Part shown: piece after piece, positions 36,422 through 45,700 of the stretch
How positions within the stretch are numbered: position 1 is the stretch's first letter
Layout of the letters: every line of letters starts with the position of its first letter
Assembly (NCBI GenBank): GCA_965206125.1
Contig: CBDBIN010000040.1
Coordinates: 1 to 64,000 of the forward strand
DNA from: CAXWPM01 sp965206125
GTDB taxonomy: Bacteria; Acidobacteriota; Terriglobia; 20CM-2-55-15
Direction of reading: 5' to 3'
DNA: 64,000 bases
Notes under the pieces: model-generated
Seen by the model: only the letters and a program-made list of their open reading frames with translations
The model's database searches: none
Told to the model about the DNA's origin: nothing
Position numbers and translations under genes: made by a program

Positions 36422-38137
36422 TCAGCAGGAAACGCAATTGTCGTTGAATGGAGAACCCAGGCTGATCAGGAGCGCGATGGTTTCCGGGTACGGCTGGATC
36501 CGTTGTCGCGGGCCATTGGCCATGTCGGCCACCGTCCGGCCATTTTCGGAGACAACGGTCACGTCGGCGCCATGCGCAACCAGGTATCGCACGAGCTCGT
36601 TCTCGCCGATCGCCGCGGCATGGTGGAGTGGCACGAGGCCGGCCCCGTCCCGCGCATTGACGTCCGCGCCGAGTTCCTCGACGAGATAACGTACACCAGC
36701 CAGCCAGCCCGTCGGGGCGATGACCTCGTCGTTACCGTGCACTCCGGATCCGTTGGCGACGTGGATCGGTAGCGCATCGTCGTTGTTCGCCAGCTCCGGA
36801 TCGGCTCCGTTGTCGATCAGAAGCTTCATGCCTTCAAGGTCCACCACCTGTGCCGCTCGCCAGAACGGAGTGGCACCGGCCGCGTTGACACGCGATAGAT
36901 CGAACGTGTACCCGGTATACCAGAGCTCGGCTGTGAGCTGCGCGTCGACATCCGCACCGTGATCGATCAGTGCTTGCATCAACTCCAGGTAGCTGGTCTC
37001 GTTCTGGGTGACATCGGGTTGTGGATAACCGGTCTCGGGCCCCCATCTCACATTGAGCGCAACGTAGAGAGGGGTCGCACCCTGCTTGCTGGCCAGAGTG
37101 GGATCGGCCTCCTGATTGAGGAGCAACATGGCCAGGTCAAAATGCCCGTTGATGGTCGCAATCAGTATTGGAGAGGTCAACTCACCTGGGCTCAGCTGAT
37201 TGATGTCGGCTCCGGATTCGAGGAGAGCCTTGACGGCGTCCAGATGGCCCTGACGAGCCGCGAAGAGCAGAGGTGTCAGGCCCCCAAGCGTTGTCAACCG
37301 GCCTTCCCGGCCTCCTCCTCGCTGTTGACCCCGCCCGCGTCCCTGTGCCTGCTCATCTGGTGGGGCAGGCGGCCGCACGACGCTGCCCGGTGCGCTGCCG
37401 GCCGGCAGACCTGAGGCCGAAGAGAGCGGGGGTGCGGGCGCTGCCTCTGCACCACGGCGTCCACGACCGCGTCCGCGCGCACCCGGGGCACCGCGCCCAC
37501 GTCCACGCGCCGCCGCTCCAGCGCGCCCACGCGTGCGGGTCGACAGGTCGACGATCTTTGTGGTCAGGCTAACGTCCGCGCCGTGATCGATCAGCACGCT
37601 GATCGCTTGGTCACGGTTGAAGGAAGCTGCGAACATCAGCGCGGTCTGCCCCTGGGCATCTTCGATGGCATCTACCTCAGCACCGTGTTCCAGCAGAGCA
37701 GTGACGGATTCCACATCGCCCGAAGCCGCGGCCAGCATCAAGGGGGTCGTCCCGATTGTCATCGCACCGTTCGAATCGGCTCCGGCTTCGAGCAGCGCGG
37801 ACACCATCGGACCGCTCCCGTTACGTGCCGCCAGGATCAACGGAGTCATCCCGTTGATGCGAGTCGTCGCGCGCACGTTCGCACCCGCGTAGGTCAGCAT
37901 CTGGGCCATCTCCACGTCGTTCTTGTAAGACGCCCAGTGCAGGGCCGTCATGCCGTCACCCTGCGCCGCGTTGACATCCGTGCCCGTTCGCAACAAGGAC
38001 CGAAGTGCATCCATGTCGCTGTTCATGGCCGCGTCCGCGACAGGTGTGTCGGCCGGTGCGGCCAACATGAGCGCCGTCAGGCACAACGCGCTGACGATGC
38101 CGAGCGAGATGCCGACAAACACTTTGTTCCCAAACAT
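36422..38137 (-). CDS. secreted ankyrin-repeat protein with Arg/Gly-rich linker (module 5)
   Basis: 571 residues from the ATG at 38137 with GAGGAAAC upstream. The longer frame to 38227 is not supported. It has a signal peptide (MFGNKVFVGISLGIVSALCLTALMLA) and ankyrin repeats from ADTPVADAAMNSDMDALRSLL. The most pronounced Arg/Gly/Ala linker of the set lies at about 205-285 (for example RGRGRGAPGARGRGRGRRG, and later GRGRGQQRGGGREGR). The C-terminus GSPFNDNCVSC is identical to that of module 4. DNA in the linker is strongly repetitive, which may cause length variation between strains. It is the last gene of its cassette, 115 bases after the DUF1552 gene, the widest such gap of the six. Confidence 0.92.
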   Translation of the reverse strand: MFGNKVFVGISLGIVSALCLTALMLAAPADTPVADAAMNSDMDALRSLLRTGTDVNAAQGDGMTALHWASYKNDVEMAQMLTYAGANVRATTRINGMTPLILAARNGSGPMVSALLEAGADSNGAMTIGTTPLMLAAASGDVESVTALLEHGAEVDAIEDAQGQTALMFAASFNRDQAISVLIDHGADVSLTTKIVDLSTRTRGRAGAAARGRGRGAPGARGRGRGRRGAEAAPAPPLSSASGLPAGSAPGSVVRPPAPPDEQAQGRGRGQQRGGGREGRLTTLGGLTPLLFAARQGHLDAVKALLESGADINQLSPGELTSPILIATINGHFDLAMLLLNQEADPTLASKQGATPLYVALNVRWGPETGYPQPDVTQNETSYLELMQALIDHGADVDAQLTAELWYTGYTFDLSRVNAAGATPFWRAAQVVDLEGMKLLIDNGADPELANNDDALPIHVANGSGVHGNDEVIAPTGWLAGVRYLVEELGADVNARDGAGLVPLHHAAAIGENELVRYLVAHGADVTVVSENGRTVADMANGPRQRIQPYPETIALLISLGSPFNDNCVSC

Positions 38138-38252
38138 AAATCGTTTCCTCCCGAGTCCTGCGTACTGGCGAGAACGTGAGGGTACGGAGGGAAGTGTGCG
38201 GCCCCCCCGAGGGTGCGGCCGCACCAACTCTCCGATCCCGAAAGTTCAGAAC

Positions 38253-39626
38253 CTAGAGCGTCAGCTCGCCGTTGCTATCGCCGAAGCTCTCTATTCCGAG
38301 ACCCATCCGACGCATGACGGGCAACATGGCGTTCGCCATCGGCGTGCCCGCTTCGGCGTTGACGTGGAGGTTTCCCCTCAACGCTCCGTTAGCATGCCCG
38401 ATGTAGATCAGCGGGCAGCGCTTGTGGTTATGGACGCTCGAGTTGCCCATCGGCGAGCCGTAGATCACCAACGAGTGGTCGAGGAGATTTCCGTCGCCAT
38501 CGGGCATGCTCTTCAGTTTGTCGACGAAATACGCGAGCAGACTGACGTGGTACGTGTTGATTTCGGCGAACGCCTCGATGCGCTCCGGAGCACTCCCGTA
38601 ATGCGACTGGCCGTGGAAGCCGCTCCGGTTGCCGCTCTCGGGATAGACGCGGCCCGTTGCATCCTTCGACAACTTCAACGACGACACCCGCGTCACACCC
38701 GCTGCAAAGGCCAGCGCCTGCAGGTCGTACATGATCCGGATATGCTCATCGACGGAATCGGGCACGCCGACCGGCGCATCCGGCAGCTCACGGGCCATGC
38801 CGCTCGCGTTGTATTCCTCGATCTTCTGGATTCGCCGCTCGATTTCGCGGATGTCGTCCAGGTACTCGGTGAGCCGGGTCCGGTCGCTCGTGCTCAGGTC
38901 TGCCTTGAACCGTGCCACCTCGTGGGTGATCCAGTCCAGGATGCTGCGATCGGTCTGACGGCGCGCTGCGCGCTCTTCGGCGGTCGCCCCGCTGCCAAAC
39001 AACTGGTCGAAGACCATACGAGGATCCCTGGTCATGGGCAGCGGATCGCTGGGTGACGCCCAGCTGATCGTATCCCGGTACGCGCAGGAGTACCCGTAAA
39101 CACACCCTCCCATGACATCCACCGGTTCGATCGCCAGCTGGATCGAGGGTACCGGCGTGTCCTGGCCGAATTTCTGGGCATGCATCTGATCCCACGACGT
39201 ACCTGCATAGACATCCGACCCCGTCGTCATCTTCGGCTTCGACTGCGTCAGGAACACAGCACTCGAGCGGAAATGGTCCGCGCCCACCTCGCTCAAGACG
39301 AACGCTTCCGCGTTGCGAACGTCCGTATTGCTCACGATCGTCAGGTAATCCCGGTGGGCTTCGAGCGGCCGAATACTGCTGGGCGCGAGGTCGAACTCGT
39401 TACCCTCCGCTGCAGGCGCCCACAGGTTCTTCTCGATCCCGTAGGGCGAGCTGCCCGCCGCGCCGTGCACGATCTCGATCGCCGCCAGGTTGGCCGGGGC
39501 ATTGGCTGCCGTCTGGCTCATCGGCGTCTGCGCGGGCAGCATCGACTCCAACAGCGGCAGTGAAACAGCCACCCCCATGCCGCGAAGTACGACGCGGCGG
39601 GAGATATGCTTTTTCGTGATGAACAT
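38253..39626 (-). CDS. DUF1552 family protein with altered HXXSHY box (module 5)
   Basis: 457 residues. It has the Tat signal KKHISRRVVLRGMGVAVSLP. The signature box reads HGQSHY (residues 338-343): the last histidine of HXXSHH is tyrosine. If the histidines bind metal, this copy has changed its site, perhaps to a Tyr ligand, or lost activity. The rest of the protein is well conserved, including GADHFRSSAVFLTQSKPKM and LDHSLVIYGSPMGNSSVHNHKR, so simple decay is unlikely. It ends in DSNGELTL. Preceded by GAGGAGG. Most similar to the module 6 protein, which shares the same His-to-Tyr change. Confidence 0.92.
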   Translation of the reverse strand: MFITKKHISRRVVLRGMGVAVSLPLLESMLPAQTPMSQTAANAPANLAAIEIVHGAAGSSPYGIEKNLWAPAAEGNEFDLAPSSIRPLEAHRDYLTIVSNTDVRNAEAFVLSEVGADHFRSSAVFLTQSKPKMTTGSDVYAGTSWDQMHAQKFGQDTPVPSIQLAIEPVDVMGGCVYGYSCAYRDTISWASPSDPLPMTRDPRMVFDQLFGSGATAEERAARRQTDRSILDWITHEVARFKADLSTSDRTRLTEYLDDIREIERRIQKIEEYNASGMARELPDAPVGVPDSVDEHIRIMYDLQALAFAAGVTRVSSLKLSKDATGRVYPESGNRSGFHGQSHYGSAPERIEAFAEINTYHVSLLAYFVDKLKSMPDGDGNLLDHSLVIYGSPMGNSSVHNHKRCPLIYIGHANGALRGNLHVNAEAGTPMANAMLPVMRRMGLGIESFGDSNGELTL

Positions 39627-39707
39627 TGGCTATCCTCCTCGGTTCAATTCGCTCTAATCAGAAACGGTATTCAATTCCCAAACACACTCAGTACGCATGA
39701 ATCCAGA

Positions 39708-42155
39708 CTAGTTATTATCCTCCGCGACGACGGTGCTCTCAGCACGCCGCATCCGGAAGGCCGGGCTCTTCAAGACACCCCACACAAACGATGAGAAACG
39801 GTTGCCGTTATCGCCCGCCTCACTGACGATCGCCCGGACGGTAGGCATATCGAACGCCTGCAGGCTCCGGCCCAGGCTGTATGACAGGAGCTGCCCGGTA
39901 AAGTTGCGCAGGAAGGCGTCCTGACGGGTCAGAAGCGCCGCTCGCAGGCTCACCGGTCCGTCCAGTTCCGTGCCGTCGAACAGCGTGGTCTCCGTGTCGA
40001 TCGGACGGCCCGAGTCCAGAATCCGCCACCGTCCGGTCGGATCGAAGTTCTCCAGAGCCAGTCCGATCGGGTCGATCATCTGGTGGCACGCGTTGCAGAA
40101 CGGGTTCGCACGGTGCTCTTCCATCCGCTCCCGCACGGTCAGGACCCTGGCCGAGGTCAGCCGACCGGTCTCCTCGAGTTCCGGGACGTTCGGCGGTGGA
40201 GTCGGAGGCGGAGATCCGAGCAACACTTCCATGACGAACTTGCCCCGCATGACCGGAGACGTCCGGTCTGCATTGGAGGTCAGGGTCAGGATGCTCCCGT
40301 GACCCAGGATGCCTTTGCGGTTTTCGTCCGTCACGGGGACGCGCCGAAAGCGGGTCCCGATAATGTTCGGAATTTTGTAGTGCTTAGCCAGCCGGTCGTC
40401 GACAAACGTGTAGTCGGCCGTCAGAAGGTCCATGACACTGCGGTCCTCCCGCACAATGCTGTCGAACAGCATCTCGGTCTCACGCTTCATCGACTGCCCC
40501 ATCGTCGTATCGAACTGTGGAAAGAGGAGTGGATCGGGGACGAAACCGTCGAGATCCTGCAGGTGGAGCCACTGCGAGGCGAAGCGCGTCGCCAACGCTT
40601 CAGCGCGGGGACTCTCCAACATCCGGCGCATCTGCTGCTCGAGCACATCCGGCTCGTGTAAGCGGCCGTCATTAGCCACGGCGAGCAACTCCTGGTCCGG
40701 CACGCTGCTCCAGAGGAAGTACGACAATCGTGTCGCCAGCTCGACGCCGCTGATGCGGTAGTCAGCGCCCGGGGCTACACCTTCGGGCTGCTCCTCAAAC
40801 CGGAACACGAAGGCCGGATTCGCCAGGATGGCCTGGAGCGCGGTCCGGATTCCAGATTCGAAATCCCCCGCGTCGCGGCCCTGGAGGTAGAAATTCATCA
40901 ACCCTTCCATGTCCTCGTCGCTAGCCGGCCGGCGGTACGCCTCGCTCGCGAGGTCCGACACGATGTCTCTCGCGCAGGAAAGTTCCTCTTCAGGAAGCGT
41001 CGGGCGGCACTTGAAGATCCGAGTGCGGCTGACAGTCTGGGAAACACCGGTCACTTTGAACGGACCGGTGATGCTCAGGTCCTGCAAATGGGGCAGTACC
41101 GTAACGCCGGATCCGTTGGTGATTTCGCTGTCTGCCTGCGTATGCTCGATCGGGGCGATCAGGTCGTCGACCATGCCTGAGAACTTTTCAATGAAGGACG
41201 CCGCGACACGGTGGGGACCTGCATAGACGAACACGGGATCGCTCGTCAGCGTCAGACCGGTACTGGACTCGCGCATCTCGCTGTTGATCTCAACCACGGT
41301 CCCGCGCTCGCCGTCAATGGACACTTCCAGCTGCTCGGTCGCGACCGCGTCGTCGTCGGCCAGCGGGTTGTTCAACCCGAAAATCCGGCCGGCGGCGCCA
41401 CCGTACATCGTCAACTTGAACACGTACTCGCCGTCGGCTGGGAAGTTGTAGTTGACGACGATTCCGCCCCGCGTGCCGAACGGCGCGCCGTCGACATGAC
41501 GCATCTGGGAAGACGTTCTTGGAACCTTGTAGGTCACCGATGTGGGCGCCGCGTTCCGGTCGCCGATGGCGGCACGGCTGATCTCACCTGCCGCCCGCAT
41601 ATAGCCTTCGATAAGGATCGGAGAAACTGTCAACGAGTCTGCGGAGTTGTCGAAACCCTGCCCCATCGTGTCGGGCGGCAGCAGCGCGCCAACGTCCATT
41701 TCGAGGCCGAGAAAGTCCTCGACCGATCGGGCGTACTCTGCACGGTTGAGCCGCGCAAGCGCGCGAGGCCCGGGGTTCGGATTGGCCGCGTCGGCGCGGT
41801 CGAGGCTGTTCTCGAGCGACGCCGCGAGATTGCTCAAGGTTTCCCGCTCCGGACGTGGTGCTCCAGGTGGCGGCATCAGGCCTGCCCGTAGCTTCCTGAC
41901 CACTTTTTCGCCCACCTCCGGATCGTCCTCAACATGAGCCAAATCCCACTCCATCAGTGACAGCTGACCTTCAAACACGGCGGGGTTGTGGCACCCCACG
42001 CAGTATTCCTCCACAAGAGCCCGCTGTGAGTCCGCGGGCAACAATGTGGCCTGGGCGCTGCCCGGGGTTGGCGCCTGCCCGGCCAGGTCGATCTGACCTA
42101 CCAGGCCGAAGCCCAAAACGATGGAGCCGAAAGCCACAAGGCCCTGCTTTCTCAT
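39708..42155 (-). CDS. exported diheme DUF1587/1595/1592/1588/1585 protein (module 5)
   Basis: 815 residues from the ATG at 42155, chosen because the leader CGGAGAC...ATG matches that of module 4 and the signal peptide (MRKQGLVAFGSIVLGFGLVG) then starts at residue 1. The first heme site is CVGCHNPAVFEGQLSLMEWDL (C52, C55, H56), the second CNACHQMIDPIG (C687, C690, H691). DUF1587 (ARLNRAEYARSVEDFLGLEMDV), DUF1595 (RRPASDEDMEGLMNFYLQG), DUF1592 (ATRLSYFLWSSVPDQEL) and DUF1585 (LGRSLQAFDMPTVRAI) are in order. Compared with module 4 the beta-rich middle is longer by an acidic insertion (NNPLADDDAVATEQLEVSI), also seen as a variant in module 6. Confidence 0.92.
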   Translation of the reverse strand: MRKQGLVAFGSIVLGFGLVGQIDLAGQAPTPGSAQATLLPADSQRALVEEYCVGCHNPAVFEGQLSLMEWDLAHVEDDPEVGEKVVRKLRAGLMPPPGAPRPERETLSNLAASLENSLDRADAANPNPGPRALARLNRAEYARSVEDFLGLEMDVGALLPPDTMGQGFDNSADSLTVSPILIEGYMRAAGEISRAAIGDRNAAPTSVTYKVPRTSSQMRHVDGAPFGTRGGIVVNYNFPADGEYVFKLTMYGGAAGRIFGLNNPLADDDAVATEQLEVSIDGERGTVVEINSEMRESSTGLTLTSDPVFVYAGPHRVAASFIEKFSGMVDDLIAPIEHTQADSEITNGSGVTVLPHLQDLSITGPFKVTGVSQTVSRTRIFKCRPTLPEEELSCARDIVSDLASEAYRRPASDEDMEGLMNFYLQGRDAGDFESGIRTALQAILANPAFVFRFEEQPEGVAPGADYRISGVELATRLSYFLWSSVPDQELLAVANDGRLHEPDVLEQQMRRMLESPRAEALATRFASQWLHLQDLDGFVPDPLLFPQFDTTMGQSMKRETEMLFDSIVREDRSVMDLLTADYTFVDDRLAKHYKIPNIIGTRFRRVPVTDENRKGILGHGSILTLTSNADRTSPVMRGKFVMEVLLGSPPPTPPPNVPELEETGRLTSARVLTVRERMEEHRANPFCNACHQMIDPIGLALENFDPTGRWRILDSGRPIDTETTLFDGTELDGPVSLRAALLTRQDAFLRNFTGQLLSYSLGRSLQAFDMPTVRAIVSEAGDNGNRFSSFVWGVLKSPAFRMRRAESTVVAEDNN

Positions 42156-42429
42156 TCCTTTATGTCTCCGTAACGACGAGGTTTTCCTGTGCTCGGAATG
42201 CAATCCTTCCAAGATACTCAATTTATTATCATTAATGTTACATGAACGGCAAGAACATTGACCCGCGCGGCTCTTTTATTACGTAACAATTTGTTTACCA
42301 AAGGGGACAGGAAAGGACCGCCGCTTTGGCCGCAATGGTGGTCGAAACCGGCTACGGTGTGGACCGGCGGCCCTGCAGCGCTCACAGAAATGCCTGGGCC
42401 ATCGCTAAGTTGCCGGGAGATCCCATCAA

Positions 42430-42458
42430 AAAAGGCGGCCGACTTGCGGCCGCCTTTT
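42430..42458 (-). terminator. intrinsic terminator of module 6
   Basis: An 11-bp perfect stem AAAAGGCGGCC (42430-42440) and GGCCGCCTTTT (42448-42458) has a 7-base loop. It lies 22 bases after the stop codon at 42480. Confidence 0.9.
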
Positions 42459-42479
42459 ATCTACATCCGAGGGAATCCA

Positions 42480-44177
42480 CTAGCAGGAAACGCACTTGTC
42501 GTTGAAGGGCGACCCCATGCTGAGCAGGAGAGCAAGGGTTTCTGGAAACGGCTGGATCCTCTGACGAGGTCCGTTTGCCATGTCCGCAACGGTCTCCCCG
42601 CGTTCACTCACCGCTGAGATATCCGCCCCCTTGGACAACAGATACTCGCACAACTCTGTCTCCCCAATGGAAGCTGCGTTGTGCAGCGGCGTCAGGAGGC
42701 TGTCATCCTTTGGGTTCACCCCCGCGCCGGCGACTTCAACGAGAAACTCCACGCCCGCCAGCCAACCGGTCGGGGCGATGATCTCATCGTTGCCGTGGAC
42801 ACCGCCGCCGGTCGCGACGTGGATCGGCTTGACGTTGTCGTTCGTCGCAATCTCCGTGTCGGCACCGTTGGCGATGAGGAACTTCATGGCGTCGATATCG
42901 ACCACCTGCGCCGCTCGCCAGAACGCCGTCGAACCCGACGGGTTCACGCGAGACAGGTCGAACGTGTAGGCCGTGTACCAAAGCTCGTTCGCTAGCCGCG
43001 CGTCGACGTCCGCCCCCCGGTCGATCAGAGCCTGCATCAACTCCAGGTAGGTCGTCTCATTCTGCTGCCACTCGGGTTGCGGGTAGCCGGCTTCGGGCGC
43101 CCACCTCACGTTGATCGTCGTGTAGAGCGGAGTTGCGCCCTGGGCACTCGCCAGGGTCGGATCCGCACCCCGCTCGAGCAGGTGCATGGCCAGATCGAAG
43201 TGACCGTTGATCGTTGCCACGAGCAGGGCGGTGGACTTGTCGCCCGGGCTCACCTGGTTGATGTCCGCGCCGGCAGCAAGCAGAGCATCCGCCGCGTCGG
43301 TGAACCCTTCACGCGCGGCAAAGAGAAGGGAAGTCATCCCGCCCAGCGTGGTGATCCGCGAATTACGGTCGCCTCGACCACGGTCCGCGGGCGCCGCTGC
43401 CGTCAGGGTCTCCCTCTGACGGATCACGCTTCCCGGCGCACTCTGGGCGGGAAGGCCCGATGCGGACAGGAACCGAGACGGGTCGTCCGGAGTATCGTCG
43501 GGAGCCGCACCACCGCGTGCCTGTGCGGCCTGCTGTCCCCCGCCTCCCCGGTTTCGCTGACCGAAGCCGCGGCCTCGGTTCGACATGTCGACGACCTTCG
43601 TGGTCATGCTTACGTCGGCGCCGCGATCCACAAGAATCTTGATCACGCCACCACGGTCGTAGGACGCGGCGAACATCAAGGGGGTCTGTCCCTGAGCGAT
43701 CTCGACCGCGTTCGCATCCGCGCCGGCGTCCAGGAGAGTTTCCACCGCCGCCACACTACCTGCTGCAGCGGCAAACATCAGGGGTGTCGTCCCTGTCGTC
43801 ATCGTCCCGTTCGCGTCCGCACCGCCTTCAACCAACGCGGCGACCATCGCACCACTGCCGTTCCGGGCCGCAAGCACGAGGGGCGTCATCGCATTGATAC
43901 GCGTCGCGGCCTCCATGTTGGCGCCGGCGTAACTCAGCATGCGGGCTATGTCCACGTTGTCCGTGAACGCCGCCCAGTGCAGCGCCGTCATCCCGTCGCC
44001 CTGCGCCGCATTCACGTCCATTCCCTCTCTCAACAGGGACCGCACGGCATCGATGTCACCCTGCATCGCCGCATCGGCAACGGGCGTGTCTGCCGGTGCG
44101 GCCAGAACGAGTGCCGCGAGGCAGAGGGCTCCTACGAAAGCCGTCCCAACACCGCCAAGTAGTCTTTTCCGAAACAT
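42480..44177 (-). CDS. secreted ankyrin-repeat protein (module 6)
   Basis: 565 residues from the ATG at 44177. The frame continues upstream into the DUF1552 gene but without support. It has a signal peptide (MFRKRLLGGVGTAFVGALCLAALVLA) and ankyrin repeats from ADTPVADAAMQGDIDAVRSLL, with the family insertion reading YPQPEWQQNETTYLELMQALI. The linker (about 200-235) is Gly/Gln-rich (GRGFGQRNRGGGGQQAAQARGG) and less arginine-rich than in module 5. It ends GSPFNDKCVSC, with Lys replacing the Asn before the first Cys. The cassette order and the spacing of 86 bases to the DUF1552 gene match the others. Confidence 0.92.
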   Translation of the reverse strand: MFRKRLLGGVGTAFVGALCLAALVLAAPADTPVADAAMQGDIDAVRSLLREGMDVNAAQGDGMTALHWAAFTDNVDIARMLSYAGANMEAATRINAMTPLVLAARNGSGAMVAALVEGGADANGTMTTGTTPLMFAAAAGSVAAVETLLDAGADANAVEIAQGQTPLMFAASYDRGGVIKILVDRGADVSMTTKVVDMSNRGRGFGQRNRGGGGQQAAQARGGAAPDDTPDDPSRFLSASGLPAQSAPGSVIRQRETLTAAAPADRGRGDRNSRITTLGGMTSLLFAAREGFTDAADALLAAGADINQVSPGDKSTALLVATINGHFDLAMHLLERGADPTLASAQGATPLYTTINVRWAPEAGYPQPEWQQNETTYLELMQALIDRGADVDARLANELWYTAYTFDLSRVNPSGSTAFWRAAQVVDIDAMKFLIANGADTEIATNDNVKPIHVATGGGVHGNDEIIAPTGWLAGVEFLVEVAGAGVNPKDDSLLTPLHNAASIGETELCEYLLSKGADISAVSERGETVADMANGPRQRIQPFPETLALLLSMGSPFNDKCVSC

Positions 44178-44263
44178 AAACAGTTTCCTCGCTTCGAGTG
44201 CCGTGGTTAATTCACGAAAGACGAGCGGCCCAAGCCGCCCGTCTCTCAATCCGACAAGACGGC

Positions 44264-45640
44264 TTAGATCGGAAGTTCTCCCGTGCTGTCGCCAAAGCTT
44301 TCCAGGTCCTCGAACCCGGTCCGGCGCATCACCGTCAGCATGGCGTTTGCCATCGGAGTGCCGTCGGCGGCGAGGTAGTGGAGATGCCCCTTGAGCGCAC
44401 CGTTCGCCTTTCCGGCGAAGAACAGCGGGCACCGCTTGTGGTTGTGGACGCTGGGATTACCAAACGGAGAACCGTAGATGACGAGCGAGTGGTCCAACAG
44501 GTTTCCATCGCCGTCCGGCGTGTCCTTCATCTTCTTGAGGAAGTCTGCCACGAGGCCGACGTGGTACTTGTTGATCAGGTTGAAGTCGGTGATGCGTTCC
44601 GGGTCGTTGCCGTAATGCGAGGCCGGGTGGAAGGAACCCCGGCTGCCGCTGTCCGGAAAGACTCTGCTGGTCCCATCCTTGGACATCTTGAACGCCGAAA
44701 CGTGTGTGACACCGGCACGGAAAGCCAACAGCTGCAGGTCGAACATCAGCTTGACGTGTTCGGTGTAGGCGTCCGGAACACCGACCGGAGCGTCGGGTAG
44801 CTCCCGCGTTTCGCCGCCGGCATTGAACTCCTCGATCTTCTGGATCCGCCGTTCGATCTCACGGATGTCGTCCAGGTATCCGGTCAGCGTTACTTGGTCG
44901 GCCGGGTCGAGGTCTTCCTTGAGCCGGGCAACTTCGCGGGTGATCCAGTCCAGGATGCTGCGGTCGGTCTTGCGGCGTTCCGCGCGCGCTTCGGCTGTGC
45001 CGCCGGCGCCGAACATCTGGTCGAAGACCATTCGCGGATCCCGGGCCATTGGAATCGGATCCGACGGCGACGACCAGCTGATCGTATCGCGGTACGCACA
45101 GGCGTATCCGTAGAGACAGCCGCCGCCGACGTCCACGGGCTCGATACCGAGTTGGATCGACGGAATAGGCGTATCCTGGCCGAACCGCTGCGCGTACAGC
45201 TGGTCCAGCGAGGTCCCGATATAAACGTCCGACCCCTCCGTCATCCTGGGTTTCGCCTGGGTCAGAAAGACCGCACTCGAACGGAAGTGGTCGGCGCCGA
45301 CCTCGGCCAGCACATGGGCCTCGGCAGGAACGACATCCGTGTGGCTGACGATTGTCAGGTAGTCCTTGTGCGGCGTCAACGCCGTCATCCCGGTCTCGCT
45401 CAGGTCGAAATCATTTCCCGTTTCCACGGGTGACCACAGATGGTTCTCCTGGCCCCACGGGGAAGCCCCGGCACTGCCGTGCACCATCTCAATTGCGGCA
45501 AGGCGCAGGGGAGCGTTCGCGGCGGTCTGACTGGTCGGTGTCTGTGCAGGCAGCATCGACTCCATCAACGGCAACGAAACCGCAACACCCATACCTCGAA
45601 GCATGGTGCGACGTGACATATGCTTCTTTGTGATGAACAT
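44264..45640 (-). CDS. DUF1552 family protein with altered HXXSHY box (module 6)
   Basis: 458 residues from the ATG at 45640, which has AAGGAGGG nine bases upstream; an in-frame TTG three codons earlier is too close to it. It has the Tat signal KKHMSRRTMLRGMGVAVSLP. The signature box is HPASHY (residues 338-343), so like module 5 the final histidine is replaced by tyrosine. Further differences are GQENHLWSPVETG after the signal and LDHSLVIYGSPFGNPSVHNHKR near the end, where the Gly-Asp of modules 1-4 is Gly-Asn. It ends in DSTGELPI. The two Tyr-type copies are neighbours, which suggests the change arose before their duplication. Confidence 0.92.
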   Translation of the reverse strand: MFITKKHMSRRTMLRGMGVAVSLPLMESMLPAQTPTSQTAANAPLRLAAIEMVHGSAGASPWGQENHLWSPVETGNDFDLSETGMTALTPHKDYLTIVSHTDVVPAEAHVLAEVGADHFRSSAVFLTQAKPRMTEGSDVYIGTSLDQLYAQRFGQDTPIPSIQLGIEPVDVGGGCLYGYACAYRDTISWSSPSDPIPMARDPRMVFDQMFGAGGTAEARAERRKTDRSILDWITREVARLKEDLDPADQVTLTGYLDDIREIERRIQKIEEFNAGGETRELPDAPVGVPDAYTEHVKLMFDLQLLAFRAGVTHVSAFKMSKDGTSRVFPDSGSRGSFHPASHYGNDPERITDFNLINKYHVGLVADFLKKMKDTPDGDGNLLDHSLVIYGSPFGNPSVHNHKRCPLFFAGKANGALKGHLHYLAADGTPMANAMLTVMRRTGFEDLESFGDSTGELPI

Positions 45641-45700
45641 TGGTTTCAATCCCTCCTTAGGTTCGATTCCCTCGATTAAGCGTTAGTTTGATTCAATTGT

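Noticed and set aside
36192..36437. 81-codon minus-strand frame between modules 4 and 5
   Set aside because: It runs across the module 5 terminator and the promoter region of module 4, without any domain.
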